From assembly GCF_011059105.1 (NCBI RefSeq), contig NZ_JAALLS010000020.1:24815-88814 (forward strand): a stretch of DNA of 64,000 nt. The letters are read 5' to 3'. The notes below the pieces were generated by a model. It saw nothing but the letters and a program-made list of their open reading frames with translations. It searched no databases and had not been told where the DNA came from. This DNA is from Fodinibius halophilus (GTDB lineage: Bacteria > Bacteroidota > Rhodothermia > Balneolales > Balneolaceae). Every line of letters begins with the position of its first letter. The first letter of the stretch is position 1. Positions 24,915 through 36,200 of the stretch are shown piece by piece. The translations under genes were made by a program, and so were the position numbers.

Positions 24915-27143
24915 TTATTTGAGATGTTCATTCAAATAATCAGTGTACGTTTTGTAGAGCAAATAATAACTGGCTGTATTAAAGGCAACCCCGTGAGCTC
25001 CCGGAGGATAGATCCGCAGATCTACATCTTTACCATTGCTGGTAAGAGCGGTCATTAATTGCATTGTATTCTGGACATGCACGTTTTCATCCATCGTAGA
25101 ATGAGAGAGCAACAGGTTTCCTTTCAGATCGCTGGCGTGGGTTACAGAAGCACTCTTTTTATAGCCTTCCTTGTTGTTTTCCAAGAGTCCCATATAGCGC
25201 TCCGTATAGATGCTGTCATACAGTCGCCAATCGGTTACGGGTGCTGTAGAAATACCGGCAGCAAACACATCAGGATGCGTGAACAGGGTATACGTAGTCA
25301 TATATCCTCCGTAGCTGTGACCTCGAATGGCCATTCGGTCGCCATCAACCCACTCTTTTTGGGCCATATACTGTGCTGTTTCCGCAAAATCATTGGCTTC
25401 CCATTTGCCAAGTTGTTTGTAGACAATTTTTTCAAAGTCAGAACCATAGCCGCCGCTGCCGCGATTGTTTACATTAACAACCACGAAGCCTTTTTGAGCA
25501 AGATATTGGTTCCATCCGCTTGATTCCCACGCGTTATAAACTCCCTGTGCGCCGGGGCCGCCATAAATATTAACCAACAGTGGGTAACTCTTAGAAGGAT
25601 CAAAGTTAAATGGTTTAATCATATAACCATCAAGCTGTTGTCCGTCAGAGGTGGTAAAAGAGAACAGTTCTCGCGGTGAATAGGCATGCGATGTAATAAA
25701 CTCTTCTACAGAAGCATTGTTTTCCAGCACTTCAATTTTACCGTTCATCGTATCCCATAGTTCTACCTGCGTAGGTGTAGACGTATTGGAGTAGCGATTA
25801 ATAAAATATTTGCCATTAGATCCCATGCTTATGTTGTGGCGTCCTTCGGCTTCTGTGTGCTTCATCTTATTGCGTCCACTAAAGTTCACAGAGTAGAGAT
25901 GGCGCTGCAGGGGTGATTCTTCTGTTGAGTTATAGTAGATTCGGTTATTTCGGTAATCTACGGTGTGTACATAGGTCACCTCCCAATCACCTTTCGTAAC
26001 TTGATTTTTGACTTTGCCGTCGTAGCCATACCGATAGATGTGGCTCCACCCGTCCCGGTCAGATATCCAGAAAAACTCTTCGCTGTCTTTTGGGAAGAAA
26101 AACAGATGGTTGATGCCTGCAAAGAAATCAAAAACATCAATCCAGGTGTCAGAAGTCTCTTCCATAACCAAACGGCTATTACCTGAGTTAATGTCATTGA
26201 ATGATAATTTTAGATTTGTTTGTGCCCTATTAAGATGCACAATAGCTAATTTATCATCTTTAGCGGTCCAATATATCCGTGGAATGTATCCGCCTTCAGG
26301 GGTATCCATCCACTGTTGATCGGCTGTTTCAACATTTACAACACCGATTTTTACTTTGGGATTTTCATCGCCCACTTTAGGGTATGGGATTTTTTCATAT
26401 TCCGGATGTTGTCCCGAATAGTTGGTCATCTGGAAAATGTTAACATGCCGTTCATCGGTTTGCCAGTAAGCAATATGTTTACTGTCGGGAGACCATTCCC
26501 AGGCTTGGGCCAGGCCAAACTCTTCTTCATAGACCCATCCGAAACGTCCATTGTAAAAATACTCTTCGGCGCTATCGGTAAGCTGGGTCTCTTTTTGTGA
26601 GTTTAAATCATAAACAAACAGATCTCCCTCTCGTTCATATCCGATTTTTTGTCCGTCGGGAGATAGCTCGGCCGTACGTGCATCCTCAACCAATAGCTTC
26701 AGCGACCCATCTTCAATAGAATACAGGTAAAAATCTGAAATACCGGAGTGGCGGTAAACCGGTCGAAAATTGGATTTAAAAACAAGATACTTGGAATCTT
26801 TTGACCATTGAAATGACGAATACTCAAAGGTCTCTTCAGAATCGGGAAAGGTATGCTCTGCATTATTAAAAATCAGTTCATCTTCTTTAGCAGCCGGATC
26901 GTAAGCCCGAATCTCCATGTTCTCGGTATCCTGGTTGTACTGCATATAGGAGTACCGGTTGCCGTTATCAATCCAATTGACATTACGGGGTCCGTTAGAG
27001 CCGCTAAGTTTTCTACTCTTTGATAGAGCTTCTTTAACACTGGAATACTCATTCTTCTCTTGAGCAATAGCCTGCTGCTGGAAAAATCCACCAATTACCA
27101 GACCAAGGATCAAAAGTTTGTATATCGATTTAAATGTCTTCAT
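24915..27143 (-). CDS. Exported S9B prolyl dipeptidyl peptidase (DPP-IV-like)
   Basis: A 742-residue periplasmic serine peptidase that removes X-Pro dipeptides. Signal peptide at 1-28. The N-terminal eight-bladed beta-propeller (about 50-480) contains the DPP-IV hallmark FGWVYEEEFGL, whose Glu pair holds the substrate N-terminus, and WSPDSKHIAYWQTDE. The alpha/beta-hydrolase domain (about 500-742) has the catalytic triad Ser610 in GHSYGGY, Asp685 in STMDENVHVQNT and His717 in GAHGVAF. VNNRGSGGYGSDF supports the assignment. It is a monocistronic gene with a strong terminator and probably serves peptide scavenging. Confidence 0.93.
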   Translation of the reverse strand: MKTFKSIYKLLILGLVIGGFFQQQAIAQEKNEYSSVKEALSKSRKLSGSNGPRNVNWIDNGNRYSYMQYNQDTENMEIRAYDPAAKEDELIFNNAEHTFPDSEETFEYSSFQWSKDSKYLVFKSNFRPVYRHSGISDFYLYSIEDGSLKLLVEDARTAELSPDGQKIGYEREGDLFVYDLNSQKETQLTDSAEEYFYNGRFGWVYEEEFGLAQAWEWSPDSKHIAYWQTDERHVNIFQMTNYSGQHPEYEKIPYPKVGDENPKVKIGVVNVETADQQWMDTPEGGYIPRIYWTAKDDKLAIVHLNRAQTNLKLSFNDINSGNSRLVMEETSDTWIDVFDFFAGINHLFFFPKDSEEFFWISDRDGWSHIYRYGYDGKVKNQVTKGDWEVTYVHTVDYRNNRIYYNSTEESPLQRHLYSVNFSGRNKMKHTEAEGRHNISMGSNGKYFINRYSNTSTPTQVELWDTMNGKIEVLENNASVEEFITSHAYSPRELFSFTTSDGQQLDGYMIKPFNFDPSKSYPLLVNIYGGPGAQGVYNAWESSGWNQYLAQKGFVVVNVNNRGSGGYGSDFEKIVYKQLGKWEANDFAETAQYMAQKEWVDGDRMAIRGHSYGGYMTTYTLFTHPDVFAAGISTAPVTDWRLYDSIYTERYMGLLENNKEGYKKSASVTHASDLKGNLLLSHSTMDENVHVQNTMQLMTALTSNGKDVDLRIYPPGAHGVAFNTASYYLLYKTYTDYLNEHLK

Positions 27144-27221
27144 ATATTATAAATATCTGTTGAAGGTAATTCTTTAGAAAGGTTGAAGTAATCAAATTAT
27201 AGACGGGGGGGCAAATTATTT

Positions 27222-27980
27222 TTAACCGATAAGTACTTGAAATACGATCATCAGGGCTACTGAAATGGTAATAGTTGTTGCTACGGTTGAGCTATCGGTA
27301 TCTTCGAGCGCATCGGGGATAAGTTCGGCAAAGACCATCCAGATCATAGCCCCTCCGGCAAATCCCAGTCCCATGGGTAGGTAGGTACGAAAAATCTCAA
27401 CAAATAAGAAGGCCGGTACAGCCATCAAGGGTTGGGGGAGGCTCGAAAAGATGCTCCACCACATCGCTTTTAGGGGAGTGGTACTCCGTGGTATCAGCAC
27501 CAGGCATATGGCTAATCCCTCAGGAATGTTATGAACGGCAATAGCAGTGGTAATAAATAAGCCAAGGTCGAGGCCCCCACTGAAAGAAACACCCACGCTA
27601 ACGCCTTCTGTGAAAGAATGAAGGGTCATGATGCCGACAATGAGCAGCATTTTGGTGCTGTCGGCCTGGCTTATATTTTTGATTCCAAACTGATCCTCAT
27701 AACCGTTCAGGATTTTTTGACTGATAACAATAAAGGCCAGTCCAATGAGTATGCCGTAAAAGGTAAACCAGAGATCGTAATTGAGCCCCTCATAGATAAG
27801 CCCAAAGCTTGCTGCCAGCATTAATCCCGATGCGATAGCATTAGAGATGCCCAGCCAGCTGCGTGTCAGCTTCTTGAAGAAGAAAAAGGGAATAGCCCCT
27901 AACCCGGTTGCCACCGCAGTGATAAGGGCATATAGAAATACGTCTGTTGCCGGTTGTTGTAGGAGTTCACTCATCATCAT
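27222..27980 (-). CDS. ZIP-family divalent metal transporter
   Basis: A 252-residue inner-membrane protein with about eight TM segments. Metal-site motifs of the ZIP/ZupT family are present: LHSFTEGVSVGVSFSGG (TM4) and HNIPEGLAICLVLIPR (TM5). It likely imports zinc, iron or manganese. The GEF/ZupT branch is suggested by length and the HNIPEGLA motif. Three start codons are stacked (MMMS). I see no metal-responsive operator. Confidence 0.9.
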   Translation of the reverse strand: MMMSELLQQPATDVFLYALITAVATGLGAIPFFFFKKLTRSWLGISNAIASGLMLAASFGLIYEGLNYDLWFTFYGILIGLAFIVISQKILNGYEDQFGIKNISQADSTKMLLIVGIMTLHSFTEGVSVGVSFSGGLDLGLFITTAIAVHNIPEGLAICLVLIPRSTTPLKAMWWSIFSSLPQPLMAVPAFLFVEIFRTYLPMGLGFAGGAMIWMVFAELIPDALEDTDSSTVATTITISVALMIVFQVLIG

Positions 27981-28078
27981 CCTCTGTTTGAGAGGGTGAA
28001 TATAATGAGTGGAAATGGTATATCCAGCTTCTCAGAAATATTTAGAATGATTACAAGAAGATGAGTAGTGCTAAAAAG

Positions 28079-29815
28079 TTACTCCGTTAAATGAGCAATA
28101 ACCCGATCCATTTTATCTTCAAGCGCCTGGGTAATTTGGTCAAACTCTGACCTGTTTTTTAGATCTGAGTTAACACTGCAGTAAAATTTAATCTTGGGTT
28201 CTGTACCCGAAGGTCGGACCGACACTATGGTTTCGTCTTCAGTTATAAATTGAAGAACATTTGAGGTTGGGAGGTCTATTGCACTGGTTTCACCTGATCT
28301 AAGGTCAGTCGCTTGCTGTGTCTTATAGTCCTTAATGGTTACAACTTCTGATTCATCAAGAGTGTTTGGAGGATTTTCACGATAGTTTTTTAACATCTGC
28401 TGGATCTCTTCGGCTCCTTTACGGCCTCGTTTATAAATCGAAACCAGTCGCTCACGATAGTAGCCGTGTTGGATATACATGTCGATTAACGCTTCAAACA
28501 AGCTGCTGCCCTGATCTTTATAATAAGCAGTCATTTCGGCAATGATAGCGGCCGAGACTACAGCATCTTTATCGCGTACGTGTTCGCCGATGAGGTATCC
28601 ATAACTTTCTTCGCCCCCGGCGATAAATTGCTTTTCATCTTCGAGCTCGGTAATAAGTTCACCGATATACTTGAATCCTGTTAAGGTGTTGTAGCAATCA
28701 ACACCGTATTGTTCTGCAATGCTATCGATCAGGTATGAGGTTACAATAGTTTTAACTACATATTCATTACCGGAGAGTTTGCCTGCCTCTTTCCAGGCGT
28801 TAAGCATATAGTTTATAATGAGTGTACCCGTCTGGTTTCCATTTAGAAGCACCCATTCTTCGTGATTGTCTTTTACGGCAATACCTACGCGGTCGGCATC
28901 AGGGTCGGTCCCCATTACCAGATCAGCATCAATCTGTTTGGCTTTGTCCAGGGCCATTGAAAGGGCTTCTTCTTCCTCTGGGTTAGGATATTCTACCGTT
29001 GGAAAATCTCCGTCGAAACTCATCTGTTCTTCAACGAGCGTAACGTTTTCGAACCCATACCGCTTAAGGGCTGGGGGTACCATCACACCGGAAGTTCCGT
29101 GAATAGGAGAAAAAACAATGCTTAGATCTTTCTGTCGGGCAATAGCATCTCGTGAAATAGAAAGTTCCGTAATGGTTTCAAGATATTTTTTGTCAATATC
29201 TGCACCTATCATCTCAATGAGCTCATCATTGCCCCCAAAGTTGATTTTATCAACGGTATCAATCTTTTGGACTTCTTTCATCACGGCTTTGTCTTCGGGG
29301 GAAACCAACTGGCATCCTTCCGAATTATAGGCCTTGTACCCATTATATTCTTTGGGATTGTGAGAGGCCGTTAACACTACTCCAGCCTGGCAGTTTAGCT
29401 CACGGATGGCAAAAGAGAGTTCGGGCGTTGGCCGTAAGCCATCAAAAAGATATACATAGATGCCATTGGCAGAGAAAATATCAGCAACAACTTTGGCCAG
29501 AGATTCTGAATTATTACGGCAGTCGTAAGCAATGGCGACTTTAATATCAGTGTTAGAATATTGCTTTTTTAGGTAGTTACTGAGTCCCTGGGTTGCCATC
29601 CCAAAAGTATATTTGTTGACTCTGTTGGATCCTACCCCCATGATGCCGCGCAGGCCGCCGGTACCGAACTCAAGATCTTTATAGAAGGCATCGGTTAGCT
29701 CTTCATAGTTCTCTTGATCCAGTTGCTTGCGGATTTGTTCTTTTGTGGCTTCATCATAATTTCCGTTTAACCACTGGTCAATCTTTTTTTTGATGTCAGA
29801 GTCTAATGCTTGCAT
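28079..29815 (-). CDS. Phosphohexomutase (PGM/PMM, alpha-D-phosphohexomutase family)
   Basis: A 578-residue cytosolic enzyme that interconverts hexose 1- and 6-phosphates. The active-site phosphoserine is Ser151 in TASHNPKEYNGYKAY; the metal loop is GTDPDADRVG, the sugar loop GGEESYGYLIG, and the phosphate loop VRPSGTEPKIKFY. GTGGLRGIMGVGSNRVN at the N-terminus and the length fit the PgcA/PGM2-like group that handles glucose 1-phosphate, but mannose or ribose specificity cannot be excluded. It lies 24 bases upstream of the lgt stop on the same strand, so an lgt-pgm operon is likely. Confidence 0.92.
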   Translation of the reverse strand: MQALDSDIKKKIDQWLNGNYDEATKEQIRKQLDQENYEELTDAFYKDLEFGTGGLRGIMGVGSNRVNKYTFGMATQGLSNYLKKQYSNTDIKVAIAYDCRNNSESLAKVVADIFSANGIYVYLFDGLRPTPELSFAIRELNCQAGVVLTASHNPKEYNGYKAYNSEGCQLVSPEDKAVMKEVQKIDTVDKINFGGNDELIEMIGADIDKKYLETITELSISRDAIARQKDLSIVFSPIHGTSGVMVPPALKRYGFENVTLVEEQMSFDGDFPTVEYPNPEEEEALSMALDKAKQIDADLVMGTDPDADRVGIAVKDNHEEWVLLNGNQTGTLIINYMLNAWKEAGKLSGNEYVVKTIVTSYLIDSIAEQYGVDCYNTLTGFKYIGELITELEDEKQFIAGGEESYGYLIGEHVRDKDAVVSAAIIAEMTAYYKDQGSSLFEALIDMYIQHGYYRERLVSIYKRGRKGAEEIQQMLKNYRENPPNTLDESEVVTIKDYKTQQATDLRSGETSAIDLPTSNVLQFITEDETIVSVRPSGTEPKIKFYCSVNSDLKNRSEFDQITQALEDKMDRVIAHLTE

Positions 29816-29839
29816 GTGATACTGATATGATTCTAAAAA

Positions 29840-30865
29840 TTATGCGTTTACTTGTGGAGTTTCTTTCCAGTCAACTTTTTTAACAATGAGCCAAATTCCA
29901 CCAATAATAAGGGGAACGCTCAACCATTGTCCCATATTGAATATCCAGTCGGCGGCAAAAGCAGCTTGCTCCATCTTTGTGAATTCGAGCAGAAAACGTC
30001 CACTAAACAGGATGGTTAAAAATAGACCAAACAAAGATCCTTCAGGGGGATTGTTACTGTAGTTCTTGTAGACTTTCCACAGTATAGCAAAGACTACAAT
30101 ACACAACAGCGCTTCATAGAGCATAGTGGGGTGGCGGGGTAGCATATCAAGTCTTTGGAAGACAATACCCCAGGCCATTTCTGTTGGTTCTCCAATAATT
30201 TCGGAATTCATAAAGTTTCCTGTTCGAATAAAAGCACCTGCAATAGCTACCACAACGACTACGCGATCAGCAAGCCAAAGGAAACTCATATCCCGTTTTT
30301 TGTTGGCGAAGAGGTACAGGGCAAGCAGAATACCAATGGCAGCACCGTGGCTGGCTAATCCGCCATTCCATACCGCCAGAATCTGGAAGGGATATCGAAA
30401 GTAAAATGAGGGGTCATAAAAGAGAACGTGCCCAAGTCTGGCTCCTACTACCGTAGCAATAATCACATACATAAACAGCTGATCTACTTCCAGGGGATCA
30501 CGATCGGCATGGAGAAACATCTTTCGCGTGAGCCATATGCCTACAATAAATGAACCTGCAAAGAGCATGCTGTACCAACGTAGTTGTATGGGGCCGATTT
30601 CACTGATCGCGGGTGATGGTAATATCAGAAACAGCAATTGGCCCAGTACAAAAGATCCGGCAACGAGCCCAGTGAATTTAAGGGGAGGCATTTCTGATTT
30701 TTCCTGCGATCCTTTTTCATCAGGAGCGAGCCATTGATAGCCGAAATAAATGAATACGAGTGCAGCGAAAATTCCATATAAATAAATAGGAAAGGGGAGA
30801 TGAAATGTGCCTAAGTCAATAGCTACAGGATCAGCATTCCAAACCAAGTAATCAGAATTTTGCAT
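29840..30865 (-). CDS. lgt: Prolipoprotein diacylglyceryl transferase
   Basis: An inner-membrane enzyme that attaches diacylglycerol from phosphatidylglycerol to the lipobox Cys of prolipoproteins, as needed for the lipoproteins at 6013 and 61760. The 341 residues hold seven TM segments. Signature parts are GARLGHVLFYDPSFYF, a GNFMNSEIIGEPT loop (Lgt signature, with RT before GN where many have RLGN) and RHPTMLYEALL. It is somewhat longer than the E. coli protein, mainly by an N-terminal extension (residues 1-80). Confidence 0.93.
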   Translation of the reverse strand: MQNSDYLVWNADPVAIDLGTFHLPFPIYLYGIFAALVFIYFGYQWLAPDEKGSQEKSEMPPLKFTGLVAGSFVLGQLLFLILPSPAISEIGPIQLRWYSMLFAGSFIVGIWLTRKMFLHADRDPLEVDQLFMYVIIATVVGARLGHVLFYDPSFYFRYPFQILAVWNGGLASHGAAIGILLALYLFANKKRDMSFLWLADRVVVVVAIAGAFIRTGNFMNSEIIGEPTEMAWGIVFQRLDMLPRHPTMLYEALLCIVVFAILWKVYKNYSNNPPEGSLFGLFLTILFSGRFLLEFTKMEQAAFAADWIFNMGQWLSVPLIIGGIWLIVKKVDWKETPQVNA

Positions 30866-31130
30866 TGGCTAAATAAATAATGAGGAGTGAACAATACTAG
30901 TTGTTCGCTCCATTTATTAAAGTTAATAATCCTTTGAAGTTCTATCTAAAGAGGCAGAAATATATAGCTTCTGAATAGATTGGTAAACAAATTTCCTTTC
31001 TTTTTAAAAACAGCTAATGATTTGGTCATTTTAGGGATATCTGGAGAGTTTGTTACTATGACGGGGAGTAACAAATAGCATGCCGACCTTTGTAATATAG
31101 TTTATTTAATACAGTCGGTGGAATTCTTTA

Positions 31131-31260
31131 GGATCTACGCACACCTACGCCTTAGGCTTCGGGGCGAAAGCTTGGGAATATTAAAAAACAGATGTTGTTC
31201 GAGATGTCATCTCGATCTGCTATCAATTCAGTTATCTGACAGATCTCTTTAGATATTACG
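31131..31260 (-). repeat. Dispersed repeat B, copy 2
   Basis: Its reverse complement has the blocks CTGTCAGATAACTGAATTGA, TAGCAGATCGAGATGACATC, TCGAACAACAT and GGCGTAGGTGTGCGTAG found at 338-460. TCGAGAT-GAC-ATCTCGA is a perfect 7-bp inverted repeat here. Confidence 0.7.
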
Positions 31261-31501
31261 TAAGCTAAGAAAGGGAGACTACCGCGGTCTTCCGAATAAT
31301 CGCCGGAATCCCTCGCAGTGACACTGCTTTTAATTTTTAAACCAACGGCTGTCATTGCGAGGAGTGCCGTGGGTTGGCGGGACGACGCGGCAATCTCCAG
31401 AAGCAATGGGCTGATGCATGAGGGATGCCCTTTGGTGTATTTGTTGCTTGTCATTATCAATTTCCCCAAATGGAAAATTGATAGCAGGTGTTGGTCAGCA
31501 A

Positions 31502-31524
31502 AGCACGAGCGGGACGCTCGCGCT
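31502..31524 (-). repeat. Palindromic core of repeat A, inverted copy
   Basis: The minus strand reads AGCGCGAGCGTCCCGCTCGT followed by GCT: arms AGCGCGAGCG and CGCTCGTGCT around a CC centre. The same core lies on the plus strand at 110, 45381, 46237 and 60927. Confidence 0.75.
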
Positions 31525-31619
31525 ATTGGTAGGGCATTGATAATGTATGCCGTCCCTGATTATTCCCTTCCTGCACTTTCGTTGGCAGGTTATAGCGATA
31601 AGAGAATGCTTTTACTGCT

Positions 31620-33080
31620 TTAGTTCTCAATTTTGAAGTCTGTGCCTTCCGGGCCGTCCATCAGTTTTATGCCCATCTCTTCAAGGCGGTCACGAATTGC
31701 ATCAGAGAGCTCAAAGTTTTTCTCATGACGTGCTTTATTACGGAAATCAATCAGCAGTTCAATAAGCTGTTCCGTTTTATCATCCGCACCCAAAGATTGT
31801 TCTTCTTGTGGCCATAATCCTAATACTCCATCTACGAAATCATGCAAAAATAGGCTGATCTCTTCGATATTAGCCGGGATCTTGCCACTGTTGATATCTT
31901 TTCGGATTGCCTTGAGTTCCTCAAAAAGCACAGCAATAGCCTGTGCAGTATTGAAGTCGTCATTTAACTTGCTTTCCAGGGAAGAGCGTAATGACTCAAG
32001 ATCGTAGGAAGTATCTCCGGCATTTTCAGGATCTGCCTGGTCAATTGTTTGTACCATCTCTTGTAGGCTTCGGAGGCCATTTTCAGCCCCGGAGAGTGCA
32101 TCTTCAGAAAAGTCCGTAGTACTGCGATAATGACTTTGGAGCAAAAAGAAACGAATAATTTGCGGATCCCAGGCACGAGAAAGAAGCTCATGGTCGCCTG
32201 AGAAAAACTGGTGGAGTGAAATTGCATTCCCCAGCGATTTCCCCATCTTTTGTCCTTCTAGCGTTACCATATTGTTATGCATCCAATAGTTGGCAAAAGG
32301 TTTATTATGGGCCCCTTTGCTTTGGGCGATCTCGCACTCATGGTGTGGAAACTGGTTATCCATGCCACCGCCGTGAATATCAAAATGCTCGCCCAGATAC
32401 TTCGTCGACATAGCCGAGCACTCTACGTGCCATCCGGGATATCCCATGCCCCATGGTGAGGGCCATTTCATAATGTGTCCGTCATCGGCCTTTTTCCAGA
32501 GGGCAAAATCTTCGGGTGAACGTTTATCACTGGCCGTTTCAATACGGCTGCCGCTTTCCTGCTCATCAATATCACGGCCGCTGAGCTTACCATAGTCTTC
32601 ATCAGAAGAGACATCAAAATAGACATTGCCGTCGGTTTCATAGGCATGCCCATTTTCGAGCAGCTTTTTGACCATCTCTATCTGTTCGATAATATGCCCT
32701 GTTGCCCGGGGAGAAATATCGGGACGCTGTACCCCTAAAGCATCCATATCCCGGAAATAGTTATAGGTATACTTTTCGGCAATTTCCATGGGTTCCAGCT
32801 TTTCGATAGCCGCCTGTTTTTCAAGCTTGTCTTCGCCCTGGTCGGCATCGTCGGTGAGGTGTCCCACATCCGTAATATTTTGTACATAGCGCACCCGGTA
32901 ATCGAGGTAGCGGAGGTAACGGATCACTACATCAAAAGAGACATAACTTTTGGCATGTCCCAAGTGGGGATCCCCATAGACCGTTGGCCCGCAGACATAA
33001 ATACCGACAAAGCCCTCTTTGATAGGTTCAAATTTTTCCTTCTCACGACTGAGCGTATTATAAATATGTAGTGTATCCAT
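31620..33080 (-). CDS. cysS: Cysteinyl-tRNA synthetase
   Basis: A class I synthetase that charges tRNA-Cys. The 486-residue length is standard. Zinc/Cys-binding Cys30 precedes the HIGH-type motif HLGH at 39-42 (CGPTVYGDPHLGHAKS); further zinc ligands are in WHVECSAMS and FPHHECE. The KMSKS-type loop is KMGKSLGN (Gly in place of Ser). The C-terminal DALR/helical part is present (DFRNKARHEKNFELSDAIRDRLEEMGI). It follows the repeat region and is likely a single gene. Confidence 0.97.
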   Translation of the reverse strand: MDTLHIYNTLSREKEKFEPIKEGFVGIYVCGPTVYGDPHLGHAKSYVSFDVVIRYLRYLDYRVRYVQNITDVGHLTDDADQGEDKLEKQAAIEKLEPMEIAEKYTYNYFRDMDALGVQRPDISPRATGHIIEQIEMVKKLLENGHAYETDGNVYFDVSSDEDYGKLSGRDIDEQESGSRIETASDKRSPEDFALWKKADDGHIMKWPSPWGMGYPGWHVECSAMSTKYLGEHFDIHGGGMDNQFPHHECEIAQSKGAHNKPFANYWMHNNMVTLEGQKMGKSLGNAISLHQFFSGDHELLSRAWDPQIIRFFLLQSHYRSTTDFSEDALSGAENGLRSLQEMVQTIDQADPENAGDTSYDLESLRSSLESKLNDDFNTAQAIAVLFEELKAIRKDINSGKIPANIEEISLFLHDFVDGVLGLWPQEEQSLGADDKTEQLIELLIDFRNKARHEKNFELSDAIRDRLEEMGIKLMDGPEGTDFKIEN

Positions 33081-33221
33081 TAACTATGGGTAACTATGAT
33101 TTCTCACTAATTTTGTTGAGCTCTAAGATAAAGTTTAGAGCGAATAGTTTACAACATGTATTTACAATTAAAAGGCGGTTCAATTTATTTTGAAAAATCA
33201 CGAATTTTTAATGGTGTTACA

Positions 33222-36200
33222 TTAGCCATCGAAGAGCTTTTTAAGGGCATTACCGGCCTTATCTTTGAGAAATTCCTTGATGATAGGAGCAATAGCTTTT
33301 TCATCAGGCGTAACAATGGGCTTGCTATGGGTGCCGCGCACGCGAAGTGGTATCATAATAGTACCGTTATCTTGGGTGAGCGCTTTAACAGCACGCGAAC
33401 TAATTACAGAGGCAATAGCTCCCTTAAACTTTTCGGGTAAGAATAACTTGAGCTGGTAATTTATTTTGCTGGTTTGCAGGTGTTGGGTGCCGTTCATCTC
33501 GGCCCCGATGTTGCCACTGGTAAGGCGCAAGTCTTTAATGGTAAAAACATTGTCTTTTAGGGTGTAGGTGCTATTCCACTCATCCAGTGCGATATTCCTG
33601 AGTTCATCTGCATTAAACATTGCTGCAATTTTTTGTTGCAGGGGATGTTCCTTAAGACGTGCTTTGGTCATTCCAAAGTCTCCTTCCATGACAGTAGTTT
33701 CCATAATGGGTTGCAGGTATACATCAAGCTCTGAAGAATAATCAACATGAGCAGTAAAAGCACCTGAAATATAGTTGTGGAACTCACTGTCTTCTCCCAG
33801 TATGGGATATTCACGGAAGAATGATTCAGACTGCAGACTGTCCAGCGAACCGTTAAACGTAAGTTTCGTACGATCGGGCTGGGGCACATCCCAGGTAAAA
33901 GAACCGTTGGCTTCTCCCTCAAAAAGCTGTACCGAAGCCTGCTCAAGTTCTATCTGTTTGGGAGTGGTACTAGCTTTTGCTTCCAGTTTTTTCATGGAAA
34001 CGCCTGTCACTACAAGTTCGCCAATGTTTGCTGTTACCGAGCTGGTTAAATCGGGAAGATGGATGGGTGTTTTTTCCGTTTCTGTTGTATCCTCCCAGTT
34101 AATAAGCTCATCAACATTAAGAAGATCACTTTGGTATGAGCCGGTAAGGTCGGGAGTAGTGTTGCGATCTTTTTCAGCCTTTAAGTAGGCCATATAATTT
34201 TTGAGTGATCCTTCCAGTAGAAAATCCGAAGAGCCAAGATTAAAGCGCAGAGAATTAAGGTCGACACTCTTGGGATTAAGATTGAGTTCTCCGTCAAGAT
34301 TTTTAAGAGGTTGGACCATACCCTCCCCATCCATATTAACTTTTTGGGCCGTAAGGGTACCATTAAAATTCATCTGGGTCGGTTTTGAGATAGGTCCCGA
34401 GGCAGTCAGGTTTAGATCTGCTTTGCCGGTAAGCTCGGTAATTGTGGGCCTGAGGTCATAGTAACTGGTGATTTCTGATAAGTTGGCACTACCATTGAGC
34501 TGAAAGTTGATGATACGATTGTCGCTGAGATAGTCTTTAACAGAGCCGGAGAGCGAAAGGTTGTTTCCACCCGTTTTGATACGGGCTTCCGCAATGGAAA
34601 GCGTGGGGCCGTCCAGCTTTGAATCAAAAGTAATCTCTTCCAGTGGTTTGCCCAGTGATTTGTGATTGATGTATCCGTTTGAGAGGATGATAGTTCCGGA
34701 TTGTACTGCTTTTTCAATCTGATCTGCTTTGCCCTTTAAAGAGGCGTTTGCACTTAGCTGTCCACGCATTTTTAGGGTATCCTCATCGATCGGGTAGAAC
34801 TCTTTTATGGTAGCCAGATCAAATTGTAGATCAGTATCCAGATCTATGGTACGCTGCTGTTCTTCTAAGGGGTGATTGATGACGCCCTGCATCGAAAAGG
34901 TGTTCGATGCAGTTTCAAGTGCCATGCTGTTTATCGTTACCTTTGATTGGTTTGCCTGAGCATCAATAGAGATATTTTCAACAGCTTTCGGGACTTCTGC
35001 ATACTTTAGCCGCCCGCCTTCAAGGTTGGTAACAGCATCAAAGGTAGCCTTTTCAGGATTTGCCCGATCCCCATTTGCCTTTCCTTCAACAGTCAGTGTT
35101 CCTGCTAACTCTTCAATATCAAATTCACTGATATCATAAAATTGACTTACTGTTGCCAGGTTAATATTCCCATCAAACTCAACTGAGAACTCGCCATCTT
35201 CACCGAGGGGATTGGAAAGTTCTCCATTAGCCGAAATATTGTTTTCGCCCGCTTGGGCCGTAAACCTTGTAAGAGTAACTAAGTTATTGTTGGCTTGGGC
35301 GGTTAGCTGAATCTGCTCAATAGGCTGAGGAAGGTCAGGATTTTTAAGGTATCCATCAGTAACCTGCATATTGAGGTTAAATTGCGGTAGCTCCTCAGCT
35401 GCCAGCGGTCCATTAACAGTACCGTCAATAGAGAGAGTACCTTCAGTGTTAAGATCCGTGACATATTCTTCATATTCCTTGGGCACCAATCGTAAGAGTT
35501 CACCAAAGTTATCAGATGAAGAACTCACCGTGAGATCAGCAGCGAGGTTATTGCTCCAATCCGAAAGGGTGCCTGAAAGGTTAAGAGCCAGCCCTCGAAT
35601 TGAAAGTGTTCCGCTTTTAAGGGTTAGGTTTTCATTCGAGAGGTCAATTGTTGATTGCTGTTGGAGGCTCAGGGGCAATTGATTGAGATATCGGGTACCA
35701 CCTGCAGTTGCTGATACGCCACCAACCTGCAAATCAATAGTACTTTCTATCGTATCGGCATAACGCAGGGCGATTTCAGCATTCAGGTCATCAATTTGAG
35801 CATGGGTGTTGGAAGTTGAATCCCTGTAACCAAACTGGGCACCAGAGACTCGGAGCGAAGGTATATTGACTGCTAGACCTGCCGAAGTATCCTGGGTACT
35901 TTCTTCAGTACTCATCAAGAAGTCAATATTCGTACTGCTGTCAGGATATACGATATAAGTAAATTCTGGTTTTTCTATTTTTAGATCTGCGATTTCCACC
36001 TGGTCCCCCATCAGGGAAAAAAATTTTACTGATACAATAAGTTCATCGAGCGATAAAAGAGTATCGGATGGAGTTGTGCCGGGAATACTCATTTTTTGAA
36101 TACTAATACCCGGTTGTGGAAATGAACTGAAAAAAGTGAGCGACATCGATTCTACTTCTACTGTGCGTCCAACGGCATCATTAAGTTGGGGCATTACCGT

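Larger units (their letters stand above)
30866..31619. repeat. Repeat-rich intergenic region between cysS and lgt
   Basis: No gene supported. The minus strand carries repeat B at about 31131-31260. Next to it is a block with TGTCATTGCGAGGAGTGCCG and GCGGCAATCTCC (31349-31405), which resembles the widespread rRNA-independent TCATTGCGAG intergenic repeat class. Then come repeat A blocks (GATGCATGAGGGATGCC, about 31412-31430) and the palindromic core at 31502-31524. Overlapping ORFs on both strands (31152-31469, 31318-31623) are by-products of the repeats. Confidence 0.7.

Noticed and set aside
31152..31623. Overlapping ORFs of 105 and 101 codons on opposite strands
   Set aside because: Both lie wholly in dispersed repeats and change meaning with each repeat copy.
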